The notes beneath the pieces are model-generated. The model had not been told where the DNA came from. It did no database searches and saw only the letters and a program-made list of their open reading frames with translations. Shown here piece by piece: positions 8,872 to 17,056 of a stretch of DNA of 62,650 nt. Position numbers and translations under genes: made by a program. This DNA comes from an uncultured Bacteroidales bacterium. Lineage in GTDB: Bacteria > Bacteroidota > Bacteroidia > Bacteroidales > Muribaculaceae. The stretch's first letter is position 1. Every line of letters starts with the position of its first letter. Location of the stretch: the NCBI GenBank assembly GCA_905210435.1, contig CAJLWO010000010.1:1-62650 (forward strand), written 5' to 3'.

Positions 8872-10044
8872 TCATGGGCGTTTCCTCGCTGCGACCGACG
8901 CCTCCGCCCGTGCACGCGCTTCGGCATTAGTATTGACATAATCCTCATAATTTGGATTGGCGATAAAATCGACCGCCGAAAGCGTCTCCTCAATCAATGC
9001 ATATATATCGGGGAACGATATATGGCCGCGGAGGAATGCCGCCACAGCCACTTCATTCGCAGCATTGATGATACATGCCGTATTCCCCCCTTTCTCAAGA
9101 GCGAAATGTCCGAGCCTTATTGCCGGAAAACGGGAGCTGTCAGGCGCCTCGAATGTGAGCTGCGCACAACGCTCGAGCGTCAGCGGAGAGTCGGTTGTAG
9201 CCAGACGCGAGGCATCGCCGAGAGCATAACGTATGGGCAGACGCATGTCGGGAACACCGAGCTGCGCTTTCACCGAACCGTCGACAAACTCGACCATTGA
9301 ATGCACTATCGACTGCGGATGCACTACCGGCGTGATTTTATCTCCGGGGATGTCGAAAAGCCAGCGGGCCTCGATGATTTCAAACGCCTTGTTCATCATC
9401 GTGGCCGAGTCGACAGTGATTTTCGAACCCATGCTCCAATTGGGATGATTGAGCGCGTCGGCCACCGTGACGCATGCTATCTGTTCTTTCGTCAGTTTGC
9501 GGAACGGACCGCCGGAAGCGGTGATTATGAGACGGCGCACATCTGATGGATTTTCACCGACAAGGCACTGATGGATTGCCGAATGCTCGGAGTCGACCGG
9601 CAATAACCGTGATGTCGACCTGCGCAACGCTGCCGTGACTATGTCGCCGGCAACAACAAGAGTCTCCTTATTGGCAAGAGCTATATCCTTGCCGGCTGAA
9701 ATGGCCCGGAGCGTGGGCGCAAGTCCGCTGTAACCGACAGTCGCCGTCACGACACAGTCGAATGTGTCGCGCTCCATCGCATCGGCTATCGCGTCGCTTC
9801 CGCATGCTGTGGCTATGCCGAGCGGCTCAAGAGCCTCCTTAAGTTTCCAATATTTTGAAGTGTCTGCGATAATCGCCATCGACGGGCGCCATTTGACCGC
9901 CTGCTGAATGAGGGTGTCGACCTTGCTGCCAGCTATGAGCATGTCGACTTTGAATCGGTCGGGATAATGGGATATGACATCGAGTGTCTGCGTACCGATA
10001 GAGCCGGTTGAGCCGAGTATCGCAATACGTTTTGATTGTTTCAT
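8872..10044 (-). CDS. dxr: 1-deoxy-D-xylulose 5-phosphate reductoisomerase
   Basis: 390 residues, the full family length. It converts DXP to MEP with NADPH, the committed step of the non-mevalonate isoprenoid pathway, in the cytoplasm. Seen: the nucleotide-binding GSTGSIGTQ (11-19), NKETLV (125-130), the substrate and metal region DSEHSAIHQ (151-159), ASGGPFR, then the NHPNWSMGSKITVDSATMMNKAFE block. It is the first gene of the minus-strand run dxr-rseP-rlmI-DPP III and has a TAACTTTG promoter element 38 bp upstream. The polyprenyl synthase at 15342 uses the later products of this pathway. Confidence 0.96.
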   Translation of the reverse strand: MKQSKRIAILGSTGSIGTQTLDVISHYPDRFKVDMLIAGSKVDTLIQQAVKWRPSMAIIADTSKYWKLKEALEPLGIATACGSDAIADAMERDTFDCVVTATVGYSGLAPTLRAISAGKDIALANKETLVVAGDIVTAALRRSTSRLLPVDSEHSAIHQCLVGENPSDVRRLIITASGGPFRKLTKEQIACVTVADALNHPNWSMGSKITVDSATMMNKAFEIIEARWLFDIPGDKITPVVHPQSIVHSMVEFVDGSVKAQLGVPDMRLPIRYALGDASRLATTDSPLTLERCAQLTFEAPDSSRFPAIRLGHFALEKGGNTACIINAANEVAVAAFLRGHISFPDIYALIEETLSAVDFIANPNYEDYVNTNAEARARAEASVAARKRP

Positions 10045-10081
10045 TGCAAGAGAAAACTGTTCACACTATTTTTTCAACTTA

Positions 10082-10089
10082 CAAAGTTA
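10082..10089 (-). promoter_or_regulatory. -7 element upstream of dxr
   Basis: The minus strand reads TAACTTTG, an exact match to the Bacteroidetes -7 consensus TAnnTTTG, 38 bp before the dxr start. A partial -33 (ATTG, minus strand, 10111-10114) lies 21 bp upstream. Confidence 0.5.
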
Positions 10090-10143
10090 GCACATTTACC
10101 TCAATTCCCACAATTAAATAATGTAAAATCTCCCATTTATCAA

Positions 10144-11004
10144 TCAGAAAGGAATATAGTCGAGGGGACGTAGTGCCTGCCCGTCACGGCGGAGCTCGAA
10201 TTGCAACGGCACGCCACTGTCTTTCCGATACTGCCCGATACGCGAATCGGCATCAATCGCCACCCCTGTTCGAGTATAAATTTTACTTAGGCCGGAGTAG
10301 CGCGACAGATAGCCGTCGGGATGCTGTATTATCACTACATACCCTTTGTTACGGTCCATGTACTGGTCGACGACCGTACCGCGGTTGATAGCATACACGC
10401 CGGTAACGGCCTCTGTTATCTCAATATGCGGGACAGCGGGATTATCACCGGCCGTAACCATCGCGTCCCTTACCGGCGGGACAAACAGCGGAGCCTCGGC
10501 AAGAAGCTCCTGACGGTCTTCCAATATGAAATTCTCGCGCTCACTGTACATTCTCACGAACTCGCTTTCCACCGCGCTGCGTCCCGTCAAAGCCACGGAA
10601 TCCTGACTTGCGGCAAGCGAATCCGACGGCACGCTCCTGTTTGCAGCAGTCATCATGCTGTCAGCCGCTATTTCGCCTGTCATTATCGCGCTCACATTAT
10701 TCAGATAACTGTCATATATCTCAAGCTGACGCGCAAGTGAATCGGCACGCGCATCGACCTGAAGCAGGTGCCGGCGCTCACTGCCCGTAAGATAGCCCGG
10801 AAGAAACGTGCGCAACGGCGTAAGCGAAATAAGCATCACGCCCGCGCTGAACACCGCCAGGACAGCCACCGTTATCAGCAATATCAGGCGTTTGCGCCCC
10901 ATCTTGACAGTCCATATACGGTTCAGCCCATTCTCATTGAACAGCGACAATCGATACCTTTTCGGTGTCTTAAATCTGATATTACGACGTTTTTGTTTCT
11001 CCAT
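10144..11004 (-). CDS. LytM/M23-like envelope protein with degenerate active site
   Basis: A 286-residue single-pass membrane protein. It has a basic N-terminus, one membrane helix at about 37-60 (KRLILLITVAVLAVFSAGVML), a coiled-coil-like stretch to about 180, and a C-terminal M23/LytM fold (GTVVDQYMDRNKGYVVIIQHPDGYLSRYSGLSKIY, then LQFELRRDG). Catalytic M23 enzymes need HxxxD and HxH. Here the first site reads ITEAVTGVYAINRG and the second LQFEL, so the zinc ligands are missing. Known: such degenerate LytM proteins (NlpD/EnvC type) act as amidase activators or scaffolds. That role here is inference. It is divergent from the LysM-PBP gene. Confidence 0.8.
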   Translation of the reverse strand: MEKQKRRNIRFKTPKRYRLSLFNENGLNRIWTVKMGRKRLILLITVAVLAVFSAGVMLISLTPLRTFLPGYLTGSERRHLLQVDARADSLARQLEIYDSYLNNVSAIMTGEIAADSMMTAANRSVPSDSLAASQDSVALTGRSAVESEFVRMYSERENFILEDRQELLAEAPLFVPPVRDAMVTAGDNPAVPHIEITEAVTGVYAINRGTVVDQYMDRNKGYVVIIQHPDGYLSRYSGLSKIYTRTGVAIDADSRIGQYRKDSGVPLQFELRRDGQALRPLDYIPF

Positions 11005-11008
11005 GACA

Positions 11009-11037
11009 CAAAGTTAATAAAAAAATCATTAACTTTG
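11009..11037. promoter_or_regulatory. divergent palindromic promoter pair
   Basis: The arms ACAAAGTTAAT and ATTAACTTTGT form an 11-bp perfect inverted repeat. Each strand therefore reads TAACTTTG, a perfect -7 element (plus 11030-11037, minus 11009-11016). The minus start would fall almost on the ATG of the LytM-like gene, giving a leaderless or near-leaderless message. No clear -33 TTTG is seen for either side. Confidence 0.5.
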
Positions 11038-11066
11038 TCTCCGTTTGTACTTCAACATCAGAATAT

Positions 11067-13037
11067 ATGACACTGATACATTCTATAAAAAGAGGTCTTG
11101 CGGCTGCTTTTTTGATTTTGGCAGCTTCCGTTCCGGCAATAGCCATCGACCTCCCTGTCACCACTGTCAACGGCAAAGACTATTATTACTACGATGTCCA
11201 GCCCAACGAAACACTTTTCTCGCTCTCGCAGCGTCTGGGCATTTCGCGTGAAGAAATTATAAATTACAATCCCGGACTTGACGGAGGTGTAAAATCCTAC
11301 ACGCGCCTGTATTTTCCTGTAGAATCCGGACTATCGACAATTTCGGCAGGAGACCATCTTACCACATCGCATGTCGTGGAGAAAGGAGAGACACTTTACG
11401 GTGTCTCTAAAAAATACGGAATAAGTGTCGACCGTCTCATCGCGCTCAATCCCTCGGCCCGCGATGGTATAAAATCCGGCGACAAGCTCGTAATCCTTCA
11501 GGATGATACCGCAGCTGTGCAGCCGGATAAAACTCCCCGAAGCCAGGGCGGGACCCACACTATTGCCAAAGATGAAACTTTATATCGCATTGCTGTAAAC
11601 AACGGCATTACCGTTGAACAACTTCTCGCGGCCAATCCAAATCTTGATGCCTATAACTATTCGGAAGGCACCGTACTCAATATTCCGGCAGCCGGCACGT
11701 CGGTCAGCCATACCGGTAATATCACGGCAGTCGACGCCGACCTTCGCCCGGTCGATACAGCGGAAACGCCTGCCGACCGCAACCGGACATCTGACAATCT
11801 CTCCCGACTGCGTGCCAACGCTGTCGAAGTATCGGTCGATGACCTTGGCGGCAAAGCTGACAATGTAGCAGCAATACCCATTGCCGCGCATGAAGAGCCG
11901 ACGGAAGAACAATCCGACGAGACATCGGCCGACACGTCAGCCTATGCATCAACAGCCAAGGATGCTTCAGCCCCTTTCAACATTGCAGTAATGCTTCCAT
12001 TCAATCTTGACAAGGAAAAAGTGGATAAAGAGGCCGAAAACTTCACGGAATTTTATCGCGGATTCCTCCTTGCGGCACAGAATTTAAGCCAATCGGGACA
12101 GAAAGTCAATATCCACGCCTACGACACCCGAGGCGACCTCGAAACCGTAAAAGAGATAATGAGCCGCGACGAGATTGCCGGTATGGACATCTTCGTAACT
12201 CCGGCCTCAACCGTAGAACTCGACTACATAATAGAGCAAGCCGACAGCGACCGGCAGTTCATATTCAACACATTTGCCGTGCGCAACAATTCCTATCTCA
12301 CCAATCCGAATGTCATTCAGGCCAACATACCGCACACTACGATGTATCAGCGCGCCATCGACGCCTTCATGCGCGAAATGGACGGACGCACACCGATTTT
12401 CGTACAGCGTATCGGAGCCACCGCCGACAAAGAGGAATTTACCTCGATGCTCAAATCGCAGCTTGCCGACAAAGGAATTGAATTTAAAGAAATAACCTAC
12501 GAAAATACGCTCAAGGACGAAGATTTCGAAGGATTCGATACCGCCGCTTCCTACGTTATAATACCGCTGTCGAGCTCAGCTACCGAATTCAACAAAATAG
12601 CCCCCCAGGCCAAACGCTTCAAGGATACGCTCAGTTCGGAAAACGGGCTGGCCCTTTTCGGCTATCCCGAATGGCTCACGTTCCGCGGCGACCGACTCGA
12701 AAACCTCGGAGCACTCAACGCCACTATATATTCACGTTTCTACTACGACGACACTTATTATCCGGCACGACGCGTGGTAGATTCCTACCGTCAGGCCTAC
12801 GGGCAAGAAATAAATTCCGCAGTGCCGTCGCAGGCTCTTATGGGCTACGATGTGGCAAGTTTCATAATCAAATCCCTGCGCAATAACAACGGTGATTTCC
12901 ATATCGGCATCACGCCCTACGAAGGGATGCAGACCGATTTCAATTTCTCCGACAGCAACTGCGAGGGACTCGTCAACACGAGTGTCGAACTTATAAAATT
13001 CCGCGACGGAGGATTTACCGAGCATCACAATATCTGA
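11067..13037 (+). CDS. LysM repeat protein with PBP1-type ligand-binding domain
   Basis: 656 residues. A signal peptide covers about 1-26 (ending in PAIA), followed by three LysM peptidoglycan-binding repeats at about 35-80, 98-142 (HVVEKGETLYGVSKKYGI) and 162-206 (GTHTIAKDETLYRIAVNNGI). A low-complexity Asp/Thr-rich linker leads to a C-terminal periplasmic-binding-protein type 1 fold from about 305 (FNIAVMLPFNLDKEKV...) to the end, of the kind found in branched-chain amino acid receptors. I recall this architecture as common in Bacteroidetes. It probably sits on the cell wall; its ligand is unknown. It is 5 bp upstream of the barrel gene and probably in one operon with it. Confidence 0.88.
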   Translation: MTLIHSIKRGLAAAFLILAASVPAIAIDLPVTTVNGKDYYYYDVQPNETLFSLSQRLGISREEIINYNPGLDGGVKSYTRLYFPVESGLSTISAGDHLTTSHVVEKGETLYGVSKKYGISVDRLIALNPSARDGIKSGDKLVILQDDTAAVQPDKTPRSQGGTHTIAKDETLYRIAVNNGITVEQLLAANPNLDAYNYSEGTVLNIPAAGTSVSHTGNITAVDADLRPVDTAETPADRNRTSDNLSRLRANAVEVSVDDLGGKADNVAAIPIAAHEEPTEEQSDETSADTSAYASTAKDASAPFNIAVMLPFNLDKEKVDKEAENFTEFYRGFLLAAQNLSQSGQKVNIHAYDTRGDLETVKEIMSRDEIAGMDIFVTPASTVELDYIIEQADSDRQFIFNTFAVRNNSYLTNPNVIQANIPHTTMYQRAIDAFMREMDGRTPIFVQRIGATADKEEFTSMLKSQLADKGIEFKEITYENTLKDEDFEGFDTAASYVIIPLSSSATEFNKIAPQAKRFKDTLSSENGLALFGYPEWLTFRGDRLENLGALNATIYSRFYYDDTYYPARRVVDSYRQAYGQEINSAVPSQALMGYDVASFIIKSLRNNNGDFHIGITPYEGMQTDFNFSDSNCEGLVNTSVELIKFRDGGFTEHHNI

Positions 13038-13042
13038 GCCAT

Positions 13043-13723
13043 ATGCGACGTATAGTTTTATTGCTGACAGTATTTCTTGGAATCGTAACCGCCAAGGCCC
13101 AGACCCACTACATCCCCCATGTATGGGTAGGCGGACATGCCGGAATGACGATGTCGGAAATGTCGTTTTCGCCATCGGTAAGACAATCGATGGTACAGGG
13201 CATGACGGCAGGTCTGTCGTTCAGATATGCCGAAGAACGTCATGTAGGACTAATAGCCGAACTCAATATCAGCCAGCGCGGATGGAAAGAGGATTTCGAA
13301 GGCGCACCGTTCAGCTACAGCCGTCATCTGACATATATGGAGATACCAGTCCTGACACATATTTTCTTCGGCTCTCCTAAATTCAAAGGATTCTTCAATC
13401 TCGGCCCCGTTGTAGGCTATATGATTGGCGACAACATAAAATCAGATTTCGATTACGCCCATCCCGACCAGGTACCCGGATTTCCGCTCTCCAACCGCTC
13501 TACCGAACAGATGGCTATGGAAATCAAGAATAAATTCGACTACGGCATCACGGCCGGCGCCGGCTGCGAATTCGTTGTAAAGCGCCGCCACGCCTTCTCA
13601 CTCGAAGCCCGCTACTATTTCGGGCTCGGCAACATCTACCCCTCAAGCAAAAAAGACACCTTCAGCGCCTCCCGCGGCACATCCATAATGATAACCCTCG
13701 GCTACATGTTCCGGTTGAAGTAG
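13043..13723 (+). CDS. PorT-family outer-membrane beta-barrel protein
   Basis: 226 residues with a signal peptide (MRRIVLLLTVFLGIVTAKA) and alternating amphipathic strands. The strands include GGHAGMTMSEMSF, FKGFFNLGPVVGYMIG and the closing SIMITLGYMFRLK. Together these resemble PorT/OMP_b-brl_2 small outer-membrane barrels. Its start is only 5 bp after the LysM-PBP stop, so cotranscription and a shared envelope role are likely. Known: PorT itself supports type IX secretion in some Bacteroidetes, but many relatives have no known function, so none is assigned. Confidence 0.8.
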   Translation: MRRIVLLLTVFLGIVTAKAQTHYIPHVWVGGHAGMTMSEMSFSPSVRQSMVQGMTAGLSFRYAEERHVGLIAELNISQRGWKEDFEGAPFSYSRHLTYMEIPVLTHIFFGSPKFKGFFNLGPVVGYMIGDNIKSDFDYAHPDQVPGFPLSNRSTEQMAMEIKNKFDYGITAGAGCEFVVKRRHAFSLEARYYFGLGNIYPSSKKDTFSASRGTSIMITLGYMFRLK

Positions 13724-13788
13724 CTACCGGTGAAACAGTAACACTAATGTATCCATATATTAATTATAGGTAAAAGACTGTTTCTGCA

Positions 13789-14280
13789 TCAGGATTTGCG
13801 GGAATTTATGCGTGCATTATACATCTGTTCTTTGATACCGCCATTTTTCAAAAAGTCATCCTGCAGATTATCTATATACTTTTTAAGAAGGAAATCAGCC
13901 TGATGAATTAATGTAATAGCTATATTGCATATGGCCTCATCACTTCGTTCACGTATCGCCTCACGGTAGAACGCCTAATCATTTCTGCGTGAACATATCC
14001 CTCTTGTTTTTACCGCTTTATCAGAATTAATATCCCACAACGAGAGATTCCTCACCCTCAAATAATCTTCATAGTCCAACAATAATTCCTGAAGACTTGC
14101 CTTAGCTACATTAAGTAATTTGATTTCACTCTCCACTGACGAAGTTCCGGCCTCGCATCCTTCCGCTATATTCTGACGTCCGCTACGTGCCGCCTGAATC
14201 ATCTGGTCGACTGTACGGTCACCGATACAAAGATACTTGTAGGCAAAATAACTTGTGGGCAAAATAATAGGTAATATCAT
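13789..14280 (-). pseudogene. four-helix-bundle (suffix domain) protein interrupted by in-frame TAG
   Basis: The first part (14280-13978) has the family motif GDRTVDQMIQAARSGRQNIAEG followed by SEIKLLNVAKASLQELLLDY, then runs to ICSRRND and a TAG at 13975-13977. Beyond the stop the same frame continues with AFYREAIRERSDEAICNIAI and TLIHQADFLLKKYI, then KNGGIKEQMYNARI, ending in TGA at 13789-13791. That tail is the conserved C-terminal part of the same family (CN.AI.LI.QA..LL...GG..E...R). A single amber codon therefore splits an otherwise intact gene. The N-terminus also looks short for the family. A sequencing error, readthrough or true decay could explain it. The natural function of the family is unknown. 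Confidence 0.75.
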
Positions 14281-14403
14281 AGATGCATTCCGTTTTTTGA
14301 AATGCTATAAGATTTCTATAATTGCCTTTCTGCCGTAAAAACGTCTTCGCCATAAATCAACTGTTTAGAGTATTAATGATATCAGATATATATTTTTATA
14401 AGA

Positions 14404-14532
14404 AGGATAGGAGGGATAGGAGCTATACGGCCTATTGTGCCTATTGGGCTTATTGGGCTTATATCACATATCTGGGATATTGGGCTTAGTGGGCCTATAA
14501 CCCCTATCTGCTAACCCCTATCTGCCCTATCC
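14404..14532. repeat. 9-bp periodic imperfect repeat, intergenic
   Basis: This stretch between the pseudogene and tatD is a run of roughly 9-bp units such as GCCTATTGT, GCCTATTGG, GCTTATTGG, GCTTATATC, GGATATTGG and CCCTATCTG. A 20-bp string at 14443-14462 recurs exactly at 55898-55917 in another intergenic repeat. No ORF or RNA gene is apparent. Confidence 0.65.
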
Positions 14533-14543
14533 ACTCCCTGCCG

Positions 14544-15314
14544 CTATATCCTGAATAGGCGGCGGGAGGAGGCAGTGGTTATGTCGGTAAGGGTTGCGAG
14601 GGGCATAGCGAGGGTATCGGCTATGTAGGCAGCAGTATGGAGGATGTAGGCCGATTCGTTGCGTTTGCCGCGATGGGGGACGGGAGCGAGATAGGGGGAG
14701 TCGGTTTCGAGCAGAATGCGTTGCGCACCTATCACGGGGAGGACTTCACGCACTTTTGAATTCTTGAATGTCACGATGCCGTTGATGCCGAAATAGAAAT
14801 CGCCGCGGCGGCGTATGCGCTCCACGTCATCGGCCGTACCGCCGAAACTATGGAATACACCCTGCGGCACTTTGTCCAGACTATCAATCACCTCAAGCGT
14901 CTCGTCGAGTCCGTCGCGGCAGTGTATTATTACTGGTAGGTCACGTTCCGAAGCCATTATCATCTGGCGTTGCAACACTTCCATCTGACGTTCGCGGAAC
15001 TGCTTGTCCCAGTACAGGTCAATGCCGATTTCCCCTATCGCCACATAATCGGCGGGACGGGAGGCCAGTTCGTCGGCCACATACTGCAACTGTGCCTCGA
15101 CGCTGTCGCCGTTGACCTCGGTAGGATGATGTCCTATCGCCATGAATGTGTTGCGTGGATAGCGGCTGTGGAGCTGCCGCATAGGCTCCAGTGTACCGCG
15201 GTCGACATTGGGAAATATCATCGTATCCACTCCTGCGGCTACTGCCCTCTCGACAGCCGCGCCGCAATCGGGGGCAAACTCCTCCAGATAAAGATGTGTA
15301 TGCGTATCAATCAT
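14544..15314 (-). CDS. tatD: TatD family metal-dependent hydrolase
   Basis: 256 residues, standard for the TatD DNase family. Metal ligands are visible in order: HTH at 5-7 (MIDTHTHLYL), the Glu of AIGEIGIDLYWDK, IIHCRDG, the His of FHSFGG, and LLETDSPYLAP with the final Asp. Known: 3'-5' exonuclease or D-aminoacyl-type hydrolase activity on nucleic acids. It is the last gene of the minus-strand run that begins with DUF4250 and pcrA, 27 bp after the polyprenyl synthase. A 9-bp periodic repeat follows instead of a clear terminator. Confidence 0.92.
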   Translation of the reverse strand: MIDTHTHLYLEEFAPDCGAAVERAVAAGVDTMIFPNVDRGTLEPMRQLHSRYPRNTFMAIGHHPTEVNGDSVEAQLQYVADELASRPADYVAIGEIGIDLYWDKQFRERQMEVLQRQMIMASERDLPVIIHCRDGLDETLEVIDSLDKVPQGVFHSFGGTADDVERIRRRGDFYFGINGIVTFKNSKVREVLPVIGAQRILLETDSPYLAPVPHRGKRNESAYILHTAAYIADTLAMPLATLTDITTASSRRLFRI

Positions 15315-15341
15315 AACATCATTTGTTACATCAACAGTCCC

Positions 15342-16304
15342 TTATTTGTTACGGCCGATAAGCGACCGTGCGAAATCGGTAAAAAACTGTGCGGCATCAG
15401 CCGGCAGGCCGATGCCGGCAAGCGCATCAATGGCATACCGGAGATAACATTCCACCTCGCGGTCGGCTTTCTCCCGAAGCGAAAGACGGTCATACACGGC
15501 GCGCACTGCGGATATTTTCTCATCACCTGCGAGACCGCGGTCATACACGTCGGTCATCCCCGCATAATCCTCCGTCATAGCCTGAATATGAAGCCAGGTA
15601 TGCTTGTCGTTGAGTATATCGCCCCCTATCGGTTTGCCGAGAGTAGCCTCATTGCCATACACATCGAGAATATCGTCCTGTATCTGAAATGCGATACCGA
15701 GGTTAATGCCGTATGCACGGAACGCATCGCGGACACTATCAGAAGCGTCACCGCATATCGCGCCAACCACACATGCACCGGCAAGCAAAGCGCCCGTCTT
15801 GAGTGAAATCATCTCGATGTATTCATCAAGCGTCACATCGGCCCGGCTTTCGAAATCCATATCGAACTGCTGCCCCCGGTCAACCGCAAGTGCTGTGGAA
15901 TTGAAACACTCAATCATCGACAGACGCACGCCGGCGGAATATCCGCTGCGGACCATGCAGTCCATTGCCACTGAAAACATCGCATCGCCCGATAGTATGG
16001 CCTGAGCCTGCGACCATCTCTTCCACACCGCCTGCCGGCCGCGTCGCGTCGGGGAATTATCCATAATATCATCATGGAGCAATGTGAAATTATGGTACAG
16101 CTCCACACCTACGGCAGGCATCACCGCTTTCTCCACATCAGCCTGCATGGCATCGGCCACGGCAAGCGTCAGCACGGGGCGCAGACGTTTCCCCTGCCCC
16201 TCCATCGTATATCTGACCGGGTCATAGAGCGATGCCGGCTCTTCGTATGCCAGAGCGGCGATGGCATTATTCACTATCCGGGAATATTCCTTTACAGTCT
16301 TCAT
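15342..16304 (-). CDS. trans-polyprenyl diphosphate synthase
   Basis: 320 residues. Both aspartate-rich motifs are present: the first as LLHDDIMDNSPTRRG (DDIMD at 78-82), the second as FQIQDDILDVYG near 210. KRLRPVLTL near 39-47 is the usual substrate-binding block. It condenses isopentenyl units from the DXP pathway into a polyprenyl diphosphate, probably for quinone side chains or carriers. Product length cannot be read with confidence from the sequence. It lies between radC (18 bp) and tatD (27 bp) in one run. Confidence 0.9.
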   Translation of the reverse strand: MKTVKEYSRIVNNAIAALAYEEPASLYDPVRYTMEGQGKRLRPVLTLAVADAMQADVEKAVMPAVGVELYHNFTLLHDDIMDNSPTRRGRQAVWKRWSQAQAILSGDAMFSVAMDCMVRSGYSAGVRLSMIECFNSTALAVDRGQQFDMDFESRADVTLDEYIEMISLKTGALLAGACVVGAICGDASDSVRDAFRAYGINLGIAFQIQDDILDVYGNEATLGKPIGGDILNDKHTWLHIQAMTEDYAGMTDVYDRGLAGDEKISAVRAVYDRLSLREKADREVECYLRYAIDALAGIGLPADAAQFFTDFARSLIGRNK

Positions 16305-16322
16305 TTCGTATGATGTTTCAAT

Positions 16323-17042
16323 TTATAATCGTCCGTTATCATTATATGAATAATAACCGTGCGGGGTTATTATGATATGGTCGAGCACACGTATGTCGAG
16401 CAGTTCGGCCGCGCTCTTCAGCTGTCGCGTCAGCTTGTCGTCGGCCGGCGACGGATTCAGATTGCCCGACGGATGGTTGTGCACGAATATAAGCCCCGAC
16501 GAAAGTTTGTCGACCGCGCTTTTCATCACTAACTTCACATCGACAAGCGTGCTTGCCGTACCGCCCCTTGATACCGTTTCCTCAAAGATGATACGGTTGG
16601 CACGGCTCAGATGCACCACACGGAACTCCTCGTAGTTGAGCAGTTCCATCTGTCCGCGCATACGCTCGTAGACCGTCTCGCTTCCCCTCACCTGCGGGTC
16701 AAGCTGCTTCATGTCGAGGGCGCAACGGGCACCCAGCTCGAACGCGGCGGCAAGCGATATGGCCTTGGCCTCCCCTATCCCTTTATACTTTTTCACTACC
16801 TCATGCATCGACATGCGTGCCAGACGCGACAGCCTGTTGTCGTTGTCACGGAGTATATCGCGGCTTAGGTCGACAACCGACCTTCCGGGCAATCCGCTTC
16901 CGAACACTATGGCGAGCAGTTCGGCGTTTGACAGCGCCCCGATGCCCTGACGCAATGCCTTTTCACGCGGTTTGTCGGCGACATCGAGGTCGGCCACGCG
17001 GGTACTCTCGGTCTGTACCGGCGGTTTGTCATACTCTTTCAT
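16323..17042 (-). CDS. radC: RadC family JAB/MPN domain protein
   Basis: 239 residues. A helix-hairpin-helix-like part lies around 84-96 (KYKGIGEAKAISLAAA). The C-terminal MPN/JAB metal site reads HNHPSG at 188-193 followed by NPSPADD, with the Asp at 201. Known: the family is called DNA repair protein RadC, but its biochemical function is not settled. It starts 14 bp after the glycosyltransferase and is tightly packed in the pcrA-to-tatD run. Confidence 0.92.
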   Translation of the reverse strand: MKEYDKPPVQTESTRVADLDVADKPREKALRQGIGALSNAELLAIVFGSGLPGRSVVDLSRDILRDNDNRLSRLARMSMHEVVKKYKGIGEAKAISLAAAFELGARCALDMKQLDPQVRGSETVYERMRGQMELLNYEEFRVVHLSRANRIIFEETVSRGGTASTLVDVKLVMKSAVDKLSSGLIFVHNHPSGNLNPSPADDKLTRQLKSAAELLDIRVLDHIIITPHGYYSYNDNGRL

Positions 17043-17056
17043 GGCGAGATAGTAAT

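Noticed and set aside
14404..14532. Possible CRISPR array
   Set aside because: The unit is about 9 bp, there are no spacers of uniform length, and no cas genes are nearby.
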